64,000 nt of DNA from Hoeflea sp. YIM 152468 (GCF_029210485.1 NZ_JARGET010000021.1:124001-188000); one strand, 5' to 3'; shown: positions 1 through 9,134, numbered from the stretch's first letter. Program-made: numbers and translations. Notes: generated from the sequence alone by a model not told the origin.

Positions 1-88
1 CATGGCCCTTTTTCCATTCCCACACTTTCGCTGGCACATAACCGGCAGGCAGGTTGTTTTCAGGCGGGAACTTGTTGTCTTCAGTCAT
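1..88 (-). CDS. YghU-like glutathione S-transferase (N-terminal fragment, cut by window edge)
   Basis: Only the first 29 codons are inside the window, beginning with ATG at 88 on the minus strand and preceded by an AAAGGA ribosome binding site. The visible residues include YVPAKVWEWKKG. This resembles the amino-terminal lead of YghU-type glutathione transferases, which reduce disulfides with glutathione and begin with a similar PxKVWxW stretch. No catalytic residues are visible, so the call rests on this short motif alone. It lies 126 bp downstream of the cupin gene on the same strand. Confidence 0.5.
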   Translation of the reverse strand, partial: MTEDNKFPPENNLPAGYVPAKVWEWKKGH

Positions 89-214
89 AAAATCTGATCC
101 TTTCTGGCGAGAAATGTCTCACCCTGATCATATAGGCCGAAAGGCCAACGATTGCAGCCGCTCTCCGCCCCGGCCCCCCGGTCAAAATGCCGTGAGCGTG
201 TGCGCGGCAAGGCT

Positions 215-610
215 TCAGCCGAGATAATCCGCATCTTCCACCTTTTCGAGCCACTCCACCGCCACACCGTCAAGCGCTTCCTGAATCGCAATATGGGTCA
301 TCGCCACATCGGGCGCGGCGCCATGCCAGTGCTTTTCGCCCGCCGCGAACCAGACCACATCACCCGGCCGGATTTCCTCCACCGGCCCGCCCTCGCGTTG
401 TGCCCGCCCGAGCCCCGAGGTGACGATGATCGTCTGCCCCAGCGGATGCGTGTGCCACGCCGTCCGCGCCCCCGGCTCGAACGTCACCGCCGCGCCCTGA
501 ACCCGGCCCGGCGCGTCGGCTGCAAACAGCCTGTCGAGCCGGACGGCGCCGGTGAAATAATTCTCCGGCCCCCCGGCCGATGCCGTCGATCCGGCACGTG
601 TGATCTTCAT
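215..610 (-). CDS. Small cupin-fold metalloprotein, hydroxynitrile lyase-like
   Basis: A 131-residue single-domain cupin. The first cupin motif carries H53, H55 and Q59 ([10 protein letters not shown]) and the second carries H94 (GEKHWHG). From memory this is the same length and metal-ligand set as the manganese-dependent R-selective hydroxynitrile lyase of Granulicella tundricola; most relatives are annotated only as cupin domain proteins, some as carboxymuconolactone-decarboxylase partners. The substrate cannot be read from sequence. AAGGA precedes the ATG at a good distance. It starts 10 bp after the stop of the DUF2442 gene, so the two are probably cotranscribed. Confidence 0.85.
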   Translation of the reverse strand: MKITRAGSTASAGGPENYFTGAVRLDRLFAADAPGRVQGAAVTFEPGARTAWHTHPLGQTIIVTSGLGRAQREGGPVEEIRPGDVVWFAAGEKHWHGAAPDVAMTHIAIQEALDGVAVEWLEKVEDADYLG

Positions 611-620
611 TTTCAGTTCC

Positions 621-899
621 TTACTCTGCGGCTTCGGCTGGCGGGGTAGCGCCTTGCGCCTTGCGCCCCTCGATCAGTCCGGTGACACTGAGATCCTCGT
701 CGATGGCTGGCCAGTGGATGCCGTAGGGAGACAGCTCCACCTGGCGCAACTGTTCCGGCGTAGCCGCCAGAAGCCTTGGGTACCACCACAGCGGCGTGGT
801 GATGATCACTCCGTCGCCGAGCGTCACATGCAGATGCGTCGCATCACAAGCGACACTCACCGGCTCCAGCCGCTCCAGATCAATTTCCAAAGTGTTCAT
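621..899 (-). CDS. DUF2442 domain protein
   Basis: A 92-residue protein of the DUF2442 family, recognised from the short strand-rich core, with the [13 protein letters not shown] segment, and from the ending around [16 protein letters not shown]. The family has no established function. It is commonly encoded beside a DUF4160 gene and the pair is sometimes listed among toxin-antitoxin-like modules. Its start codon lies inside the end of the upstream DUF4160 gene (20 bp overlap), implying translational coupling. The last residues are alanine- and glutamate-rich and probably disordered. Confidence 0.82.
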   Translation of the reverse strand: MNTLEIDLERLEPVSVACDATHLHVTLGDGVIITTPLWWYPRLLAATPEQLRQVELSPYGIHWPAIDEDLSVTGLIEGRKAQGATPPAEAAE

Positions 900-1116
900 G
901 CCATTTCTCCAGAAAATCTGTACTGTTCTTTTCAGTCACCCGCAGCAAAGCTGCCAGTTCGTGATCGGTGCAGCGCCGGTTGCGGGCCAGCTCCACGCGA
1001 TCGAGCCATATCTTAGCTTCTTTCCGGTCCTTTCGCACATGCACATGCGGCGGTTCGGCGTAGTCGAGGCTGTAGAACAGAAATTTCCAGCCTTTCCATT
1101 CAAACACCGTTGGCAA
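880..1116 (-). CDS. DUF4160 domain protein
   Basis: A 78-residue protein of the DUF4160 family. The features are the opening MPTVFEWKGWKFLFYSLDYAEPPHVHV-type region (ending in PPHVHV), the KEAKIWLD segment and the terminal WHEHFGN. No function is proven. It is the upstream member of an overlapping pair with DUF2442 and ends 20 bp into that gene. It begins 12 bp downstream of the pccB stop, so it could be read through from pccB or belong to a small inserted cassette. Confidence 0.82.
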   Translation of the reverse strand: MPTVFEWKGWKFLFYSLDYAEPPHVHVRKDRKEAKIWLDRVELARNRRCTDHELAALLRVTEKNSTDFLEKWHEHFGN

Positions 1117-1128
1117 AGTGCTGGCTCC

Positions 1129-2661
1129 TCACAACGGAATGTTGTTGTGCTTGCGCAGCGGCTGCGTCACCTTCTTGGTCTTGAGCATTTCGAACGCCCG
1201 CACCACGCGGCGGCGGGTTGAGTGCGGCATGATCACCTCGTCGATGAAACCGCGCTGGGCGGCGACGAAGGGGTTGGCGAAACGGTCCTCATAGTCGGCG
1301 GTGCGCTTGACGATCTTGTCCGGGTCGCCAAGCTCGGAGCGGTAGAGGATCTCGGTCGCGCCCTTGGCCCCCATTACCGCAATCTGCGCCGTTGGCCAGG
1401 CGTAGTTGACATCGGCGCGGATGTGCTTGGATGCCATCACGTCGTAGGCGCCGCCATAGGCCTTGCGGGTGATCACCGTGACCTTCGGCACAGTGGCTTC
1501 GGCATAGGCGAACAAGAGCTTGGCGCCATGCTTGATGATGCCGTTATATTCCTGGCTGACGCCGGGCAGGAAGCCCGGCACGTCGACCAGGGTGAGGATC
1601 GGGATGTTGAAGGCGTCGCAGAAGCGCACGAACCGCGCGGCCTTCTTCGAGGAATCGATGTCGAGACAGCCGGCCAGCACCATCGGCTGGTTGGCGACGA
1701 CACCGACGGTCGAGCCATTCAGGCGGATGAAGCCGCAGAGGATGTTTCTGGCGTGGTTGGCCTGGATTTCGAAGAAATCGCCCTCGTCGCCAACCCGGGC
1801 GATCACCTCGCGCATGTCATAGGGCTTGTTCGGATTGTCCGGAATCAGCGTATCAAGCGCGTTCTCGATCCGGTCGGGCGCGTCCGCCGTCGGGATTACC
1901 GGCGGGGTTTCGCGGCTCGACAGCGGCAGGAAATCGAACATCCGGCGGATTTCGATCAGCGCCTCGACATCATTGTCGTAAGCCCCGTCGGCGACCGAGG
2001 ATTTCTTCGTATGGGTCGAGGCGCCGCCGAGTTCTTCCGCGGTGACGATCTCGTTGGTCACGGTCTTGACCACGTCCGGGCCGGTCACGAACATGTAGCT
2101 CGTGTCCTTGACCATGAAGATGAAGTCGGTCATCGCCGGCGAGTAGACCGCACCGCCCGCGCAGGGACCCATGATCACCGAGATCTGCGGGATCACGCCC
2201 GAGGCCTGCACGTTGCGCCAGAACACCTCGGCATAGCCGCCGAGCGAGGCCACACCTTCCTGGATGCGGGCACCGCCGGAATCATTCAGCCCGATCAGCG
2301 GCGCGCCGTTCTGGACCGCCAGATCCATCACCTTGCAGATTTTTTCCGCGTGCGTCTCCGACAGCGAGCCGCCGAAGACAGTGAAATCCTGAGAGAACAC
2401 ATAGACCGGGCGGCCATTGATGGTGCCCCAGCCGGTGATCACGCCGTCGCCGGGAAACATCTGGGCTTCCATGCCGAAATCGGTGCAGCGGTGGGTCTTG
2501 TACATGTCGTATTCCTCGAACGATCCCTCGTCGAGAAGCACGTCGAGCCGCTCGCGCGCCGTCAGCTTGCCCTTGGCATGCTGCGCATCGATCCGGTGCT
2601 GGCCGCCGCCAAGCCGGGCCTGGTCGCGTCTGTGTTCAACCTCTTCGATAACATCGCGCAT
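1129..2661 (-). CDS. pccB: Propionyl-CoA carboxylase beta subunit (carboxyltransferase)
   Basis: The protein has 510 residues, the usual length for PccB. It transfers the carboxyl group from carboxybiotin to propionyl-CoA, giving methylmalonyl-CoA, in complex with the biotin-carrying PccA. Visible landmarks are the N-terminal [19 protein letters not shown] stretch, the oxyanion-type glycine pair in [16 protein letters not shown] and [12 protein letters not shown] near the C terminus. An earlier in-frame start exists, but ATG at 2661 has a strong AAGGAGG site and matches the family start. pccA is not in the window. The divergent pccR gene and the operator-like repeats between them indicate induction by propionyl-CoA supply. 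Confidence 0.96.
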   Translation of the reverse strand: MRDVIEEVEHRRDQARLGGGQHRIDAQHAKGKLTARERLDVLLDEGSFEEYDMYKTHRCTDFGMEAQMFPGDGVITGWGTINGRPVYVFSQDFTVFGGSLSETHAEKICKVMDLAVQNGAPLIGLNDSGGARIQEGVASLGGYAEVFWRNVQASGVIPQISVIMGPCAGGAVYSPAMTDFIFMVKDTSYMFVTGPDVVKTVTNEIVTAEELGGASTHTKKSSVADGAYDNDVEALIEIRRMFDFLPLSSRETPPVIPTADAPDRIENALDTLIPDNPNKPYDMREVIARVGDEGDFFEIQANHARNILCGFIRLNGSTVGVVANQPMVLAGCLDIDSSKKAARFVRFCDAFNIPILTLVDVPGFLPGVSQEYNGIIKHGAKLLFAYAEATVPKVTVITRKAYGGAYDVMASKHIRADVNYAWPTAQIAVMGAKGATEILYRSELGDPDKIVKRTADYEDRFANPFVAAQRGFIDEVIMPHSTRRRVVRAFEMLKTKKVTQPLRKHNNIPL

Positions 2662-2766
2662 CACAGGCCTCCTTCCCTTGTCAGGCATTACCGGTTGCCT
2701 GACACAATGAAGACTCAGTGATAGCCTGATTGACGGGTGTGCAACAGGGTTGAAAACGTAAGCATG

Positions 2767-2805
2767 TTGCACTAGCAATGTTTGCAACTGCAGTTTTGCA
2801 AAGTT
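2767..2805. promoter_or_regulatory. Candidate PccR operator between pccB and pccR
   Basis: The divergent intergenic region holds a cluster of TTGC/GCAA half sites: TTGC-ACTA-GCAA at 2767-2778, TTTGCAAC at 2781-2788 and a perfect TTTGCAAA at 2795-2802, extended to TTTGCAAAGTT. Regulators of the RamB/ScfR/PccR family are known (from memory) to bind TTTGCAAA-type boxes. The cluster ends 10 bp before the pccR start codon, so the regulator could also block its own transcription. Binding here is inferred, not shown. Confidence 0.65.
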
Positions 2806-2815
2806 GCGAATATTC

Positions 2816-4255
2816 ATGCGAACCCGTAAGCTCTTCGTCGGCGGAAAGATCCGCACCATTCGCGGCGAGCATGGCCTGACCCAGGCCGGCTTCGCCCAGA
2901 AGCTCGGCATTTCGACCAGCTATCTCAATCAGATCGAGAACAATCAGCGCCATGTCAGCGCAACGGTCTTGCTGGCCCTGGCCGAAGCGTTCTCCATCGA
3001 CATCACCACACTGTCCGATCAGGATACCGACCGCCTGCTCGCCGATGTCGCTGAAGCGCTGGCCGATCCAGTGTCCGGCGGCGCGCAGCCATCGCTGACC
3101 GACGTCAAGCTGGTGGTGCAGAATGCCCCCTCCTTTGCCCGTGCCTTCCTGTCATTGCATCAGGCCATGCGCCGGTCCGGCGATCAGCTGGCCGAACTTG
3201 ATGAAACGCTGGAACGCTCCGGCGCGCTCACCGACCCCACCCCCTATGAAGAGGTGCGGGACTTTTTCCATTATGTCGACAACTACATCCACGAGCTTGA
3301 TCTCGCAGGCGAGGCGCTGAGCCATGAACTGGCCAAAAGCCGAGGCGTCAGTCTCAAGGCGCTGGCCGATCACATCGAGCGCCGCCACCGGGTGCGGGTG
3401 GTGATCGGGGGTGGCGATGAGCCGGGCGGCAGCCACAGCGATGGGGATGGCGGGCTGCGCCGCTTTGACCCGGTTTCGCGCGTGCTCTGGCTCAATCCGC
3501 GCACCCCGGCTGCCACGCAGGCGTTTCAGATTGCCTGTCAGATCGCCCTCATCCAACACGATGCGGTGATCGGGCGGATCATCGAGCAGGCGCGCTTTCG
3601 CTCGGCCGACGCCGCCGGCATCTGCCGCATCGGACTGGCCAATTACTTCGCCGGCGCCGCGCTGCTGCCCTATGGCGCCTTCAGTGGTGCGGCACGGGAA
3701 CTGCGTCACGATCTGGTGCTCTTGGCCGACCGGTTTTCGACCAGCCTCGAGCAGGTGGCGCACCGGCTCTCGACCCTGCAACGACCCGGCCAGAAGGGTG
3801 TGCCGTTCTTCTTTGCGCGGGTCGACAAGGCCGGCAACATCACCAAGCGCCATTCCGCCACCAAGCTGCAATTTGCCCGCTTCGGCTCCGCCTGCCCGTT
3901 GTGGAATGCCCACTCGGCCTTCGAGACACCCAACCGCATCATCAGGCAATTGGCCGAAACGCCTGATGGCGTGCGCTATCTCTGTCTCGCCACCGCGGTC
4001 TCCAAGCCTTTCGGCGGCTGGCGTGATCCGGTTCAATCCTATGCCCTGGCGCTTGGCTGCGAGGTCGCGCATGCCGGTGAACTGGTCTATGCCGATGATC
4101 TCGATCTCGCCCGCGCCGAAGCTTTCGAACCGATCGGCGTGTCCTGCCGGATTTGTGAACGGCGCAATTGCCACCAGCGCGCCGTGCCGCCGCTCAAGCG
4201 CCGCCTGATTGTCGACCCCAATATTCGCAAGACCATACCCTACGGGCTGGAATGA
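2816..4255 (+). CDS. pccR: Short-chain acyl-CoA responsive transcriptional regulator, PccR/ScfR type
   Basis: A 479-residue XRE-family regulator. Residues about 10-60 form the helix-turn-helix ([27 protein letters not shown]). The middle resembles the ImmA/IrrE-like fold, and the C-terminal DUF2083-type region has a cysteine-rich stretch ([14 protein letters not shown]). This architecture is that of RamB/PccR proteins that sense short acyl-CoA esters and control propionyl-CoA or acetate assimilation. Divergence from pccB supports the role. I use ATG at 2816; a TTG four codons upstream is possible, and no clear ribosome binding site is visible because operator-like repeats occupy the leader. 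Confidence 0.9.
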   Translation: MRTRKLFVGGKIRTIRGEHGLTQAGFAQKLGISTSYLNQIENNQRHVSATVLLALAEAFSIDITTLSDQDTDRLLADVAEALADPVSGGAQPSLTDVKLVVQNAPSFARAFLSLHQAMRRSGDQLAELDETLERSGALTDPTPYEEVRDFFHYVDNYIHELDLAGEALSHELAKSRGVSLKALADHIERRHRVRVVIGGGDEPGGSHSDGDGGLRRFDPVSRVLWLNPRTPAATQAFQIACQIALIQHDAVIGRIIEQARFRSADAAGICRIGLANYFAGAALLPYGAFSGAARELRHDLVLLADRFSTSLEQVAHRLSTLQRPGQKGVPFFFARVDKAGNITKRHSATKLQFARFGSACPLWNAHSAFETPNRIIRQLAETPDGVRYLCLATAVSKPFGGWRDPVQSYALALGCEVAHAGELVYADDLDLARAEAFEPIGVSCRICERRNCHQRAVPPLKRRLIVDPNIRKTIPYGLE

Positions 4256-4363
4256 GGCTTGCCGTCAAATACAGGCCGCGCCGCAAGGCTTGCCGCGGCC
4301 ATCGGCGCAGGCTAGGAATTTGCACCGCCCTCGCAAGGGGGTTTTCAACGAAAGGCTGACCCG

Positions 4364-4810
4364 GTGGCAGGCACGATCTATGTCCTCAACGGACCCAATC
4401 TCAATCTCCTTGGCAAGCGCCAGCCGGAAATTTACGGCAGTGAAACCCTGGCCGATGTCGAGGCGGCCACCGCGAGCCAGGCCCGAGAGCATGGTCTCGC
4501 CGTTCGCTTCCTGCAATCCAACGCTGAGCATCAGCTGATCGACTGGATCCATGAGGCCCGCGAACAGGCGGTTGCAATCGTCATCAATCCCGCCGCCTAC
4601 TCCCACACTTCGGTGGCGATCCTCGATGCGCTCAATACCTTTGAGGGGCCGGTGATCGAGGTGCATATCTCCAACGTGCACAAGCGCGAGGATTTCCGCC
4701 ATCACTCCTATGTCTCGCTGCGCGCTGACGGCGTCATTGCCGGCTGCGGCACACAAGGCTACCGGATGGCGGTTGACCGGGTTGCCCATCTGGTGAAATC
4801 CCTGAACTAG
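4364..4810 (+). CDS. aroQ: Type II 3-dehydroquinate dehydratase
   Basis: A 148-residue type II dehydroquinase, catalysing the third step of the shikimate pathway in the cytoplasm. It shows the family opening [19 protein letters not shown] with the catalytic tyrosine (Y24), the [16 protein letters not shown] substrate segment and the [11 protein letters not shown] motif with the catalytic histidine. The start is GTG at 4364 behind AAAGG. In many alphaproteobacteria aroQ is followed by accB and accC; here it is followed by a BenE-type transporter, so that common neighbourhood is broken. Confidence 0.96.
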   Translation: MAGTIYVLNGPNLNLLGKRQPEIYGSETLADVEAATASQAREHGLAVRFLQSNAEHQLIDWIHEAREQAVAIVINPAAYSHTSVAILDALNTFEGPVIEVHISNVHKREDFRHHSYVSLRADGVIAGCGTQGYRMAVDRVAHLVKSLN

Positions 4811-4852
4811 ACACATTCTTGTCCGGCCGAGTCGCGCGCCTGGTCCATCCAA

Positions 4853-6013
4853 TTGCGGAGCACATCCTTGCCTGTTTCGATGATTTCCGCGGCGCTGGTG
4901 GCCGCTCTTGTCGGGTACGGCTCGACCATTGCGCTGGTGCTCGCCGCCGCTGCCGCCGTCGGTGCGGATGCCGGGCAGACCGCATCATGGGTGGCGGCGA
5001 TCTGTTTTTCCAAGGCCATCGGCTCGGCCTTGCTGAGCAGTTGGAAAAAAGTGCCGATGGTTCTGGCCTGGTCGACACCGGGCGCAGCGTTAATCGCAGC
5101 CTCCACTGGCGTCGATATTCATCAGGCGGCCGGCGCGTTCATCTTCGCCGGGGGGCTGATAACCCTGACCGCTGCCATTCGACCACTCAACCGTGCCGTC
5201 AATGCCATCCCCACAGGTGTCGCCTCGGGCATGCTGGCGGGTGTACTGCTGCCTTTCACCATGGCAGTGGCGCTTCACGCCGCCAGCGCGCCGGTGCTGG
5301 TGTTGCCGCTGATCGCGGTGTTTCTGCTGGTGCGGCTGGTCAATCCGCTGATGGCGGTCCTTGCGGCTCTTGTGGCCGGGCTTGTCATTGCCTTCAGCTA
5401 TGGCGGCGCGCCGCCTCCCTCCATCGGCGTTGAGTGGACATTGCTGACATTCATCGCACCGCATTTCGATCCCGCAACCCTGTTGGGCCTTGGACTGCCG
5501 CTCTATCTGGTGACCATGGCGTCGCAGAATCTTCCGGGCTTTGCCGTGCTGCGCGCCAATGGCTATGAACCGCCGGTGACCGAAGCGCTCAGCGTGACCG
5601 GCGTCTTGTCGTCGTTTTTCGCCTTGTTTGGCGCTCATACGATCAACATGGCGGCCATCACTGCAGCAATCTGCCTCGGTGATGACGTTCATCCCGATCG
5701 CAGCCAGCGCTGGAAGGTCGGTGTGGTGTATGCGCTGGTCTGGACGACGCTGGGGCTGTCGGGCCCGGTCATCGTTCCGGCCATTCTGGCGATGCCGCCG
5801 GAAATCATCGCGGTGGTGGCGGGTCTGGCCCTGATCCCGCCGCTGATCGGCGCCCTGGTGTCGGCCTTCGAGGCGCAGGCGACCCGGTTCGCAGCAGCCG
5901 CCACCTTTGCCGTCACTGCCTCGGGCGTTGCAGCCTTCGGCATCGGCGCTGCGTTCTGGGGGCTGCTTGCCGGCCTGCTGGTCCATGTCCTCGACCAGCG
6001 CAAACGCATCTGA
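4853..6013 (+). CDS. BenE family benzoate/H+ symporter-like membrane protein
   Basis: A 386-residue hydrophobic protein with about 11-12 membrane helices and the family signature VPMVLAWSTPGAALIAAST near residues 67-85, plus FGAHTINMAAITAAIC near residue 265. BenE/YdcO proteins are inner-membrane transporters; benzoate uptake is shown for a few only, and no aromatic catabolic genes are nearby, so the substrate here is unknown. I use TTG at 4853 because the N terminus then aligns with the family; ATG at 4877 is the alternative. It starts 42 bp after aroQ. Confidence 0.85.
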   Translation: MRSTSLPVSMISAALVAALVGYGSTIALVLAAAAAVGADAGQTASWVAAICFSKAIGSALLSSWKKVPMVLAWSTPGAALIAASTGVDIHQAAGAFIFAGGLITLTAAIRPLNRAVNAIPTGVASGMLAGVLLPFTMAVALHAASAPVLVLPLIAVFLLVRLVNPLMAVLAALVAGLVIAFSYGGAPPPSIGVEWTLLTFIAPHFDPATLLGLGLPLYLVTMASQNLPGFAVLRANGYEPPVTEALSVTGVLSSFFALFGAHTINMAAITAAICLGDDVHPDRSQRWKVGVVYALVWTTLGLSGPVIVPAILAMPPEIIAVVAGLALIPPLIGALVSAFEAQATRFAAAATFAVTASGVAAFGIGAAFWGLLAGLLVHVLDQRKRI

Positions 6014-6118
6014 CCCGCGACAGTTCGCGAAAATCCTGTTTTGTGCCGTCACTTGACGCCGGTGATGGCCGTCGGCGCGCATTTGAGGCACAATGATTTT
6101 CTGAAGTGGAGAGACTGA

Positions 6119-7069
6119 ATGGACGACACAACCAGCCAACGGGACGCGAAAACCAATGGCGTAAACGCCACGCCTGACGCCGCCGCTGATGGTGGTGGAC
6201 CGCATCCATCGGCCAAACCGGCACAGTTGAGCGCCGTCGAGATCCGCAAGGACGAAGCCGCGATCGCGCGATTGTTCGAGCAGGGCGTCTACCCCTACAA
6301 GTCCAAGATGCGCCGTATGGCCTATGAACAAGACAAGGCAAAGCTGCAGGTCGAGTTGCTCAAGGCCCAGCGCTGGATCGAGGACACCGGCCAGAAAGTG
6401 GTGATGTTGTTTGAGGGCCGCGACGCGGCGGGCAAGGGCGGCACCATCAAGCGCTTCATGGAGCATCTCAATCCGCGCACGGCGGGTGTCGTGGCGCTGG
6501 CCAAACCGACGGACAGGGAGCGCACCCAATGGTATTTCCAGCGCTATGTCGAGCATCTGCCGGCGGCTGGTGAAATGGTGCTGTTCGACCGCTCCTGGTA
6601 CAACCGTGCCGGTGTCGAGCGCGTCATGGGGTTTTGTTCGCAGACCGAATATCTTGAGTTCATGCGCGAAGCGCCCGAGATCGAGCGGATGCTGTCGCGC
6701 TCCGGGATCCTGTTGTTCAAGTACTGGTTTTCGGTCACCCAGGGCGAGCAGCTCCGGCGCTTTAAGCGGCGCGAGAAGGATCCGCTCAAGCAGTGGAAGC
6801 TGTCGCCCATCGACAAGGCATCGGTTGACAAGTGGGACGATTACACCGACGCCAAGGAAGCGATGTTCTTCCATACCGATACAGCCGACGCCCCCTGGAC
6901 CGTCGTCAAGTCGGATTGCAAGAAACGCGCCCGGATCAATTGCATGAAGCACTTCCTGTCAAGCCTGCCCTATCCCAACAAGGATCATACCATCGTGCAC
7001 GCGCCGGACCGGCTGATCGTGAGATCGAGCAGTCATGTCATCGGCTCCGGTGATCACACCCCGGACTAG
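6119..7069 (+). CDS. ppk2: Polyphosphate kinase 2 family protein (first copy)
   Basis: A 316-residue PPK2 enzyme, which transfers phosphate between polyphosphate and nucleotides. The Walker A loop is [11 protein letters not shown] (residues 98-108). Also visible are the lid-type motif [32 protein letters not shown] and the KQWKLSPIDKAS stretch. About 40 N-terminal residues are low-complexity and probably disordered. One-domain architecture fits the class I diphosphate-to-triphosphate type, but class assignment by eye is uncertain. A second PPK2 gene lies at 30481-31365. The gene stands alone between the BenE-type gene and the sulfur cassette. Confidence 0.94.
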   Translation: MDDTTSQRDAKTNGVNATPDAAADGGGPHPSAKPAQLSAVEIRKDEAAIARLFEQGVYPYKSKMRRMAYEQDKAKLQVELLKAQRWIEDTGQKVVMLFEGRDAAGKGGTIKRFMEHLNPRTAGVVALAKPTDRERTQWYFQRYVEHLPAAGEMVLFDRSWYNRAGVERVMGFCSQTEYLEFMREAPEIERMLSRSGILLFKYWFSVTQGEQLRRFKRREKDPLKQWKLSPIDKASVDKWDDYTDAKEAMFFHTDTADAPWTVVKSDCKKRARINCMKHFLSSLPYPNKDHTIVHAPDRLIVRSSSHVIGSGDHTPD

Positions 7070-7109
7070 GCCCTGCATCCCGATGTCCGCAAGCCGGAGC
7101 CTGAAAATG

Positions 7110-7133
7110 AGCCGGCAATCCCGATTGCCGGCT
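7110..7133 (+). terminator. Perfect 11-bp inverted repeat after ppk2
   Basis: AGCCGGCAATC and its exact complement GATTGCCGGCT flank a two-base centre (effectively a 10-bp stem with a CCCG loop). It sits 40 bp after the ppk2 stop. There is no T run, so it may be a weak or Rho-assisted terminator, or an mRNA 3-prime stabiliser. Confidence 0.5.
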
Positions 7134-7206
7134 GGCTTGATGCGGAAGCAGGCCGCCGCAGGGTGGCGCTTTTGTCGTTGCCAATGGCTGATACATAAAA
7201 GGTCTT

Positions 7207-7233
7207 GAATATGGGGATTCGCTTATATATATA
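7207..7233 (+). promoter_or_regulatory. Candidate promoter/operator of the sulfur cassette
   Basis: An inverted repeat GAAT-ATGGGG-ATTC (7207-7220) is followed at once by TATATATATA (7224-7233), the most AT-rich stretch nearby and a plausible -10 region, about 55 bp ahead of the first YeeE/YedE gene. In other proteobacteria such cassettes are controlled by ArsR-type persulfide sensors (BigR/SqrR) that bind AT-rich repeats over the -10 region. No such regulator gene is in the window, so this is inference. Confidence 0.4.
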
Positions 7234-7286
7234 GGGCGTGGCGCAACGCCGCCGCATGCAGAACGCCATTCGCAAGGGATAGCTTT

Positions 7287-7712
7287 ATGGAAACAGAATT
7301 CACGCCGTGGATGTCGCTGGCCGGCGGTATCCTGATAGGCATTGCATCGACATTGTTAATGGCGATGAATGGCCGCATTGCCGGCATGACCGGCATTCTG
7401 GCCGGCATCGTCCCGCCCTTTTCGAGCGATTGGGCCTGGCGCATGGCTTTTCTCGCAGGCGCGATCCTAAGCCCGGTGCTGTTTCTCGCGGCCGGTGGAG
7501 AGATTGCCTACGCGGTTCCGGTGTCGCTGCCGCTCCTGGTGTTTGGCGGTGTGATCGTCGGTGTCGGCGTCTATTATGGCGCCGGCTGCACCTCGGGTCA
7601 CGGTGTCTGCGGCATGGCCCGGCTGTCGCCACGATCAATCGCAGCCACCGTCACATTCATGATGGCGGCAGGCCTGACAGTCTATCTCGTCCGTCATGTT
7701 GCGGGGATCTGA
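7287..7712 (+). CDS. YeeE/YedE (DUF395) half-transporter, PmpA-like
   Basis: A 141-residue membrane protein with four or five predicted helices and the conserved cysteine motif GAGCTSGHGVCGMARLSPRS near residues 98-116. Proteins of this family move thiosulfate or other sulfur species across the inner membrane; in this form the transporter is split into two short proteins. The second half starts 3 bp after the stop. The downstream persulfide dioxygenase-like gene and SulP gene support a role in reactive sulfur handling. Confidence 0.88.
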   Translation: METEFTPWMSLAGGILIGIASTLLMAMNGRIAGMTGILAGIVPPFSSDWAWRMAFLAGAILSPVLFLAAGGEIAYAVPVSLPLLVFGGVIVGVGVYYGAGCTSGHGVCGMARLSPRSIAATVTFMMAAGLTVYLVRHVAGI

Positions 7713-7715
7713 ACC

Positions 7716-8156
7716 ATGCGCAAACTGATAGTTTCTGGCATCATCGGCGCGATTTTTGGTGTCGGCATCGCAATATCCGGCATGGCCAATCCGGCCAAGG
7801 TGCTCAATTTCTTCGACGTTGCCGGAAGCTGGGATCCGAGCCTGATCTTCGTCATGGCCGGCGCACTGGTCACCACCGCTCTCGGCTACATCCTGGTATT
7901 CGGGACCCGCAAGCGGCCGATGTTCGATGCGGAGTTCCACCTGCCGGTCAACAAGACCATCGATGCGCGGCTCATTGCCGGATCGGCCACCTTCGGCATT
8001 GGTTGGGGCATCGCCGGTTTCTGTCCGGGTGGCGCCATTCCCGCCCTCGGGTTTGGCGGCGTCGCGGCGATCGCCTTTGTCGGTGCCATGATCATCGGCA
8101 TCGTTCTGGCCCGCACTCTGGACACGTTGCGGCACAAGCCGGCCAAGGCATTTTAA
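7716..8156 (+). CDS. YeeE/YedE-related (DUF6691) half-transporter, PmpB-like
   Basis: A 146-residue membrane protein, second half of the split sulfur transporter. The conserved segments are ISGMANPAKVLNFFD near the N terminus, FGTRKRPMFD in a loop, and GIAGFCPGGAIPALGFG with the family cysteine. It starts 3 bp after the preceding gene stop, so the two are translated together. The substrate is probably thiosulfate or another reduced sulfur compound (inference from family and neighbours). Confidence 0.88.
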   Translation: MRKLIVSGIIGAIFGVGIAISGMANPAKVLNFFDVAGSWDPSLIFVMAGALVTTALGYILVFGTRKRPMFDAEFHLPVNKTIDARLIAGSATFGIGWGIAGFCPGGAIPALGFGGVAAIAFVGAMIIGIVLARTLDTLRHKPAKAF

Positions 8157-8249
8157 CCGCGCCTCCAGGTCGCCTTGGCGGCGCCCCGGTCTCACGCGCT
8201 GCATCAAGCGGCAAGACAAACAGACGACATGAACAGAGGAGATGCTGCA

Positions 8250-9134
8250 ATGTCGAATTACCCAGTGGACATGTCGGTCACCCCCGAGGTGAAAGCTTTC
8301 TTTGATCCCGACACCAACACCATCAGCTATGTGGTCAAGGACCCGGCGTCGAACGCTTGCGCGGTCGTCGATTCCGTCATGGACATCGATTATGCCGCCG
8401 GCCGGATCACCTATGGTCATGCCGACAAGATGATTGCCTGGATCGAGGATAATGGCCTCGAGCTCGAATGGATCATCGAAACCCACGTCCATGCTGATCA
8501 TCTTTCGGCTGCCCCCTATATTCAGCAGAAGCTTGGCGGCAAGATCGGCATTGGTGACAAGATCATGGTCGTGCAGGACACCTTCGGCAAGATTTTCAAC
8601 GAAGGCACAGAGTTCCAGCGTGACGGCTCGCAATTCGATGCCCTGTTTGAGGATGGTGACACCTATCAGATCGGCAAGATGATGGCTTTTGCCATCTACA
8701 CGCCGGGTCACACGCCGGCTTGCATGGTGCATGTGATAGGCGATGTGGCCTTTACCGGCGATACCCTGTTCATGCCCGACGGTGGCTCGGCGCGGGCCGA
8801 CTTTCCCGGCGGCGATGCCGGCGTTCTGTACGATTCGATTCAGAAAGTTCTGGCTCTGCCGGACGAGATGCGGTTGTTCATGTGCCATGACTACGGCCCG
8901 AATGGCCGTGACATCGCATGGGAAACCACGGTTGGCGACGAGAAGGCTCACAACATCCACGTCGGCGGCGGCAAGAGCCGCGAGGAGTTCATCAAGTTCC
9001 GCACCGAGCGGGACAGCCAGTTGGCCATGCCGCGACTGATCATCCCGTCGCTGCAGATCAACATGCGCGCCGGCGAAATTCCCACCGACGGGGATGGTCA
9101 AGCCATGCTTAAAGTACCCATCAACAAGCTCTGA
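8250..9134 (+). CDS. Metallo-beta-lactamase fold hydrolase, persulfide dioxygenase-like
   Basis: A 294-residue MBL-fold protein with the metal motif ETHVHADHLSAAPY, the PGHTPACMVHVIGD histidine and aspartate segment, and MCHDYGPNGRD. This is the ETHE1/Blh branch, iron enzymes that oxidise glutathione persulfide to sulfite. There is no fused rhodanese domain. I chose ATG at 8250 because AGAGGAG lies just upstream; the open frame extends 25 codons further up without a ribosome site. The sulfite it would make may be the reason for the exporter or permease downstream. Confidence 0.9.
   Translation: MSNYPVDMSVTPEVKAFFDPDTNTISYVVKDPASNACAVVDSVMDIDYAAGRITYGHADKMIAWIEDNGLELEWIIETHVHADHLSAAPYIQQKLGGKIGIGDKIMVVQDTFGKIFNEGTEFQRDGSQFDALFEDGDTYQIGKMMAFAIYTPGHTPACMVHVIGDVAFTGDTLFMPDGGSARADFPGGDAGVLYDSIQKVLALPDEMRLFMCHDYGPNGRDIAWETTVGDEKAHNIHVGGGKSREEFIKFRTERDSQLAMPRLIIPSLQINMRAGEIPTDGDGQAMLKVPINKL

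Noticed and set aside
5090-6952. 620-codon open frame antisense to the BenE-type gene and ppk2
   Set aside because: It spans two well-supported genes and their gap on the other strand and shows only the composition of a GC shadow.
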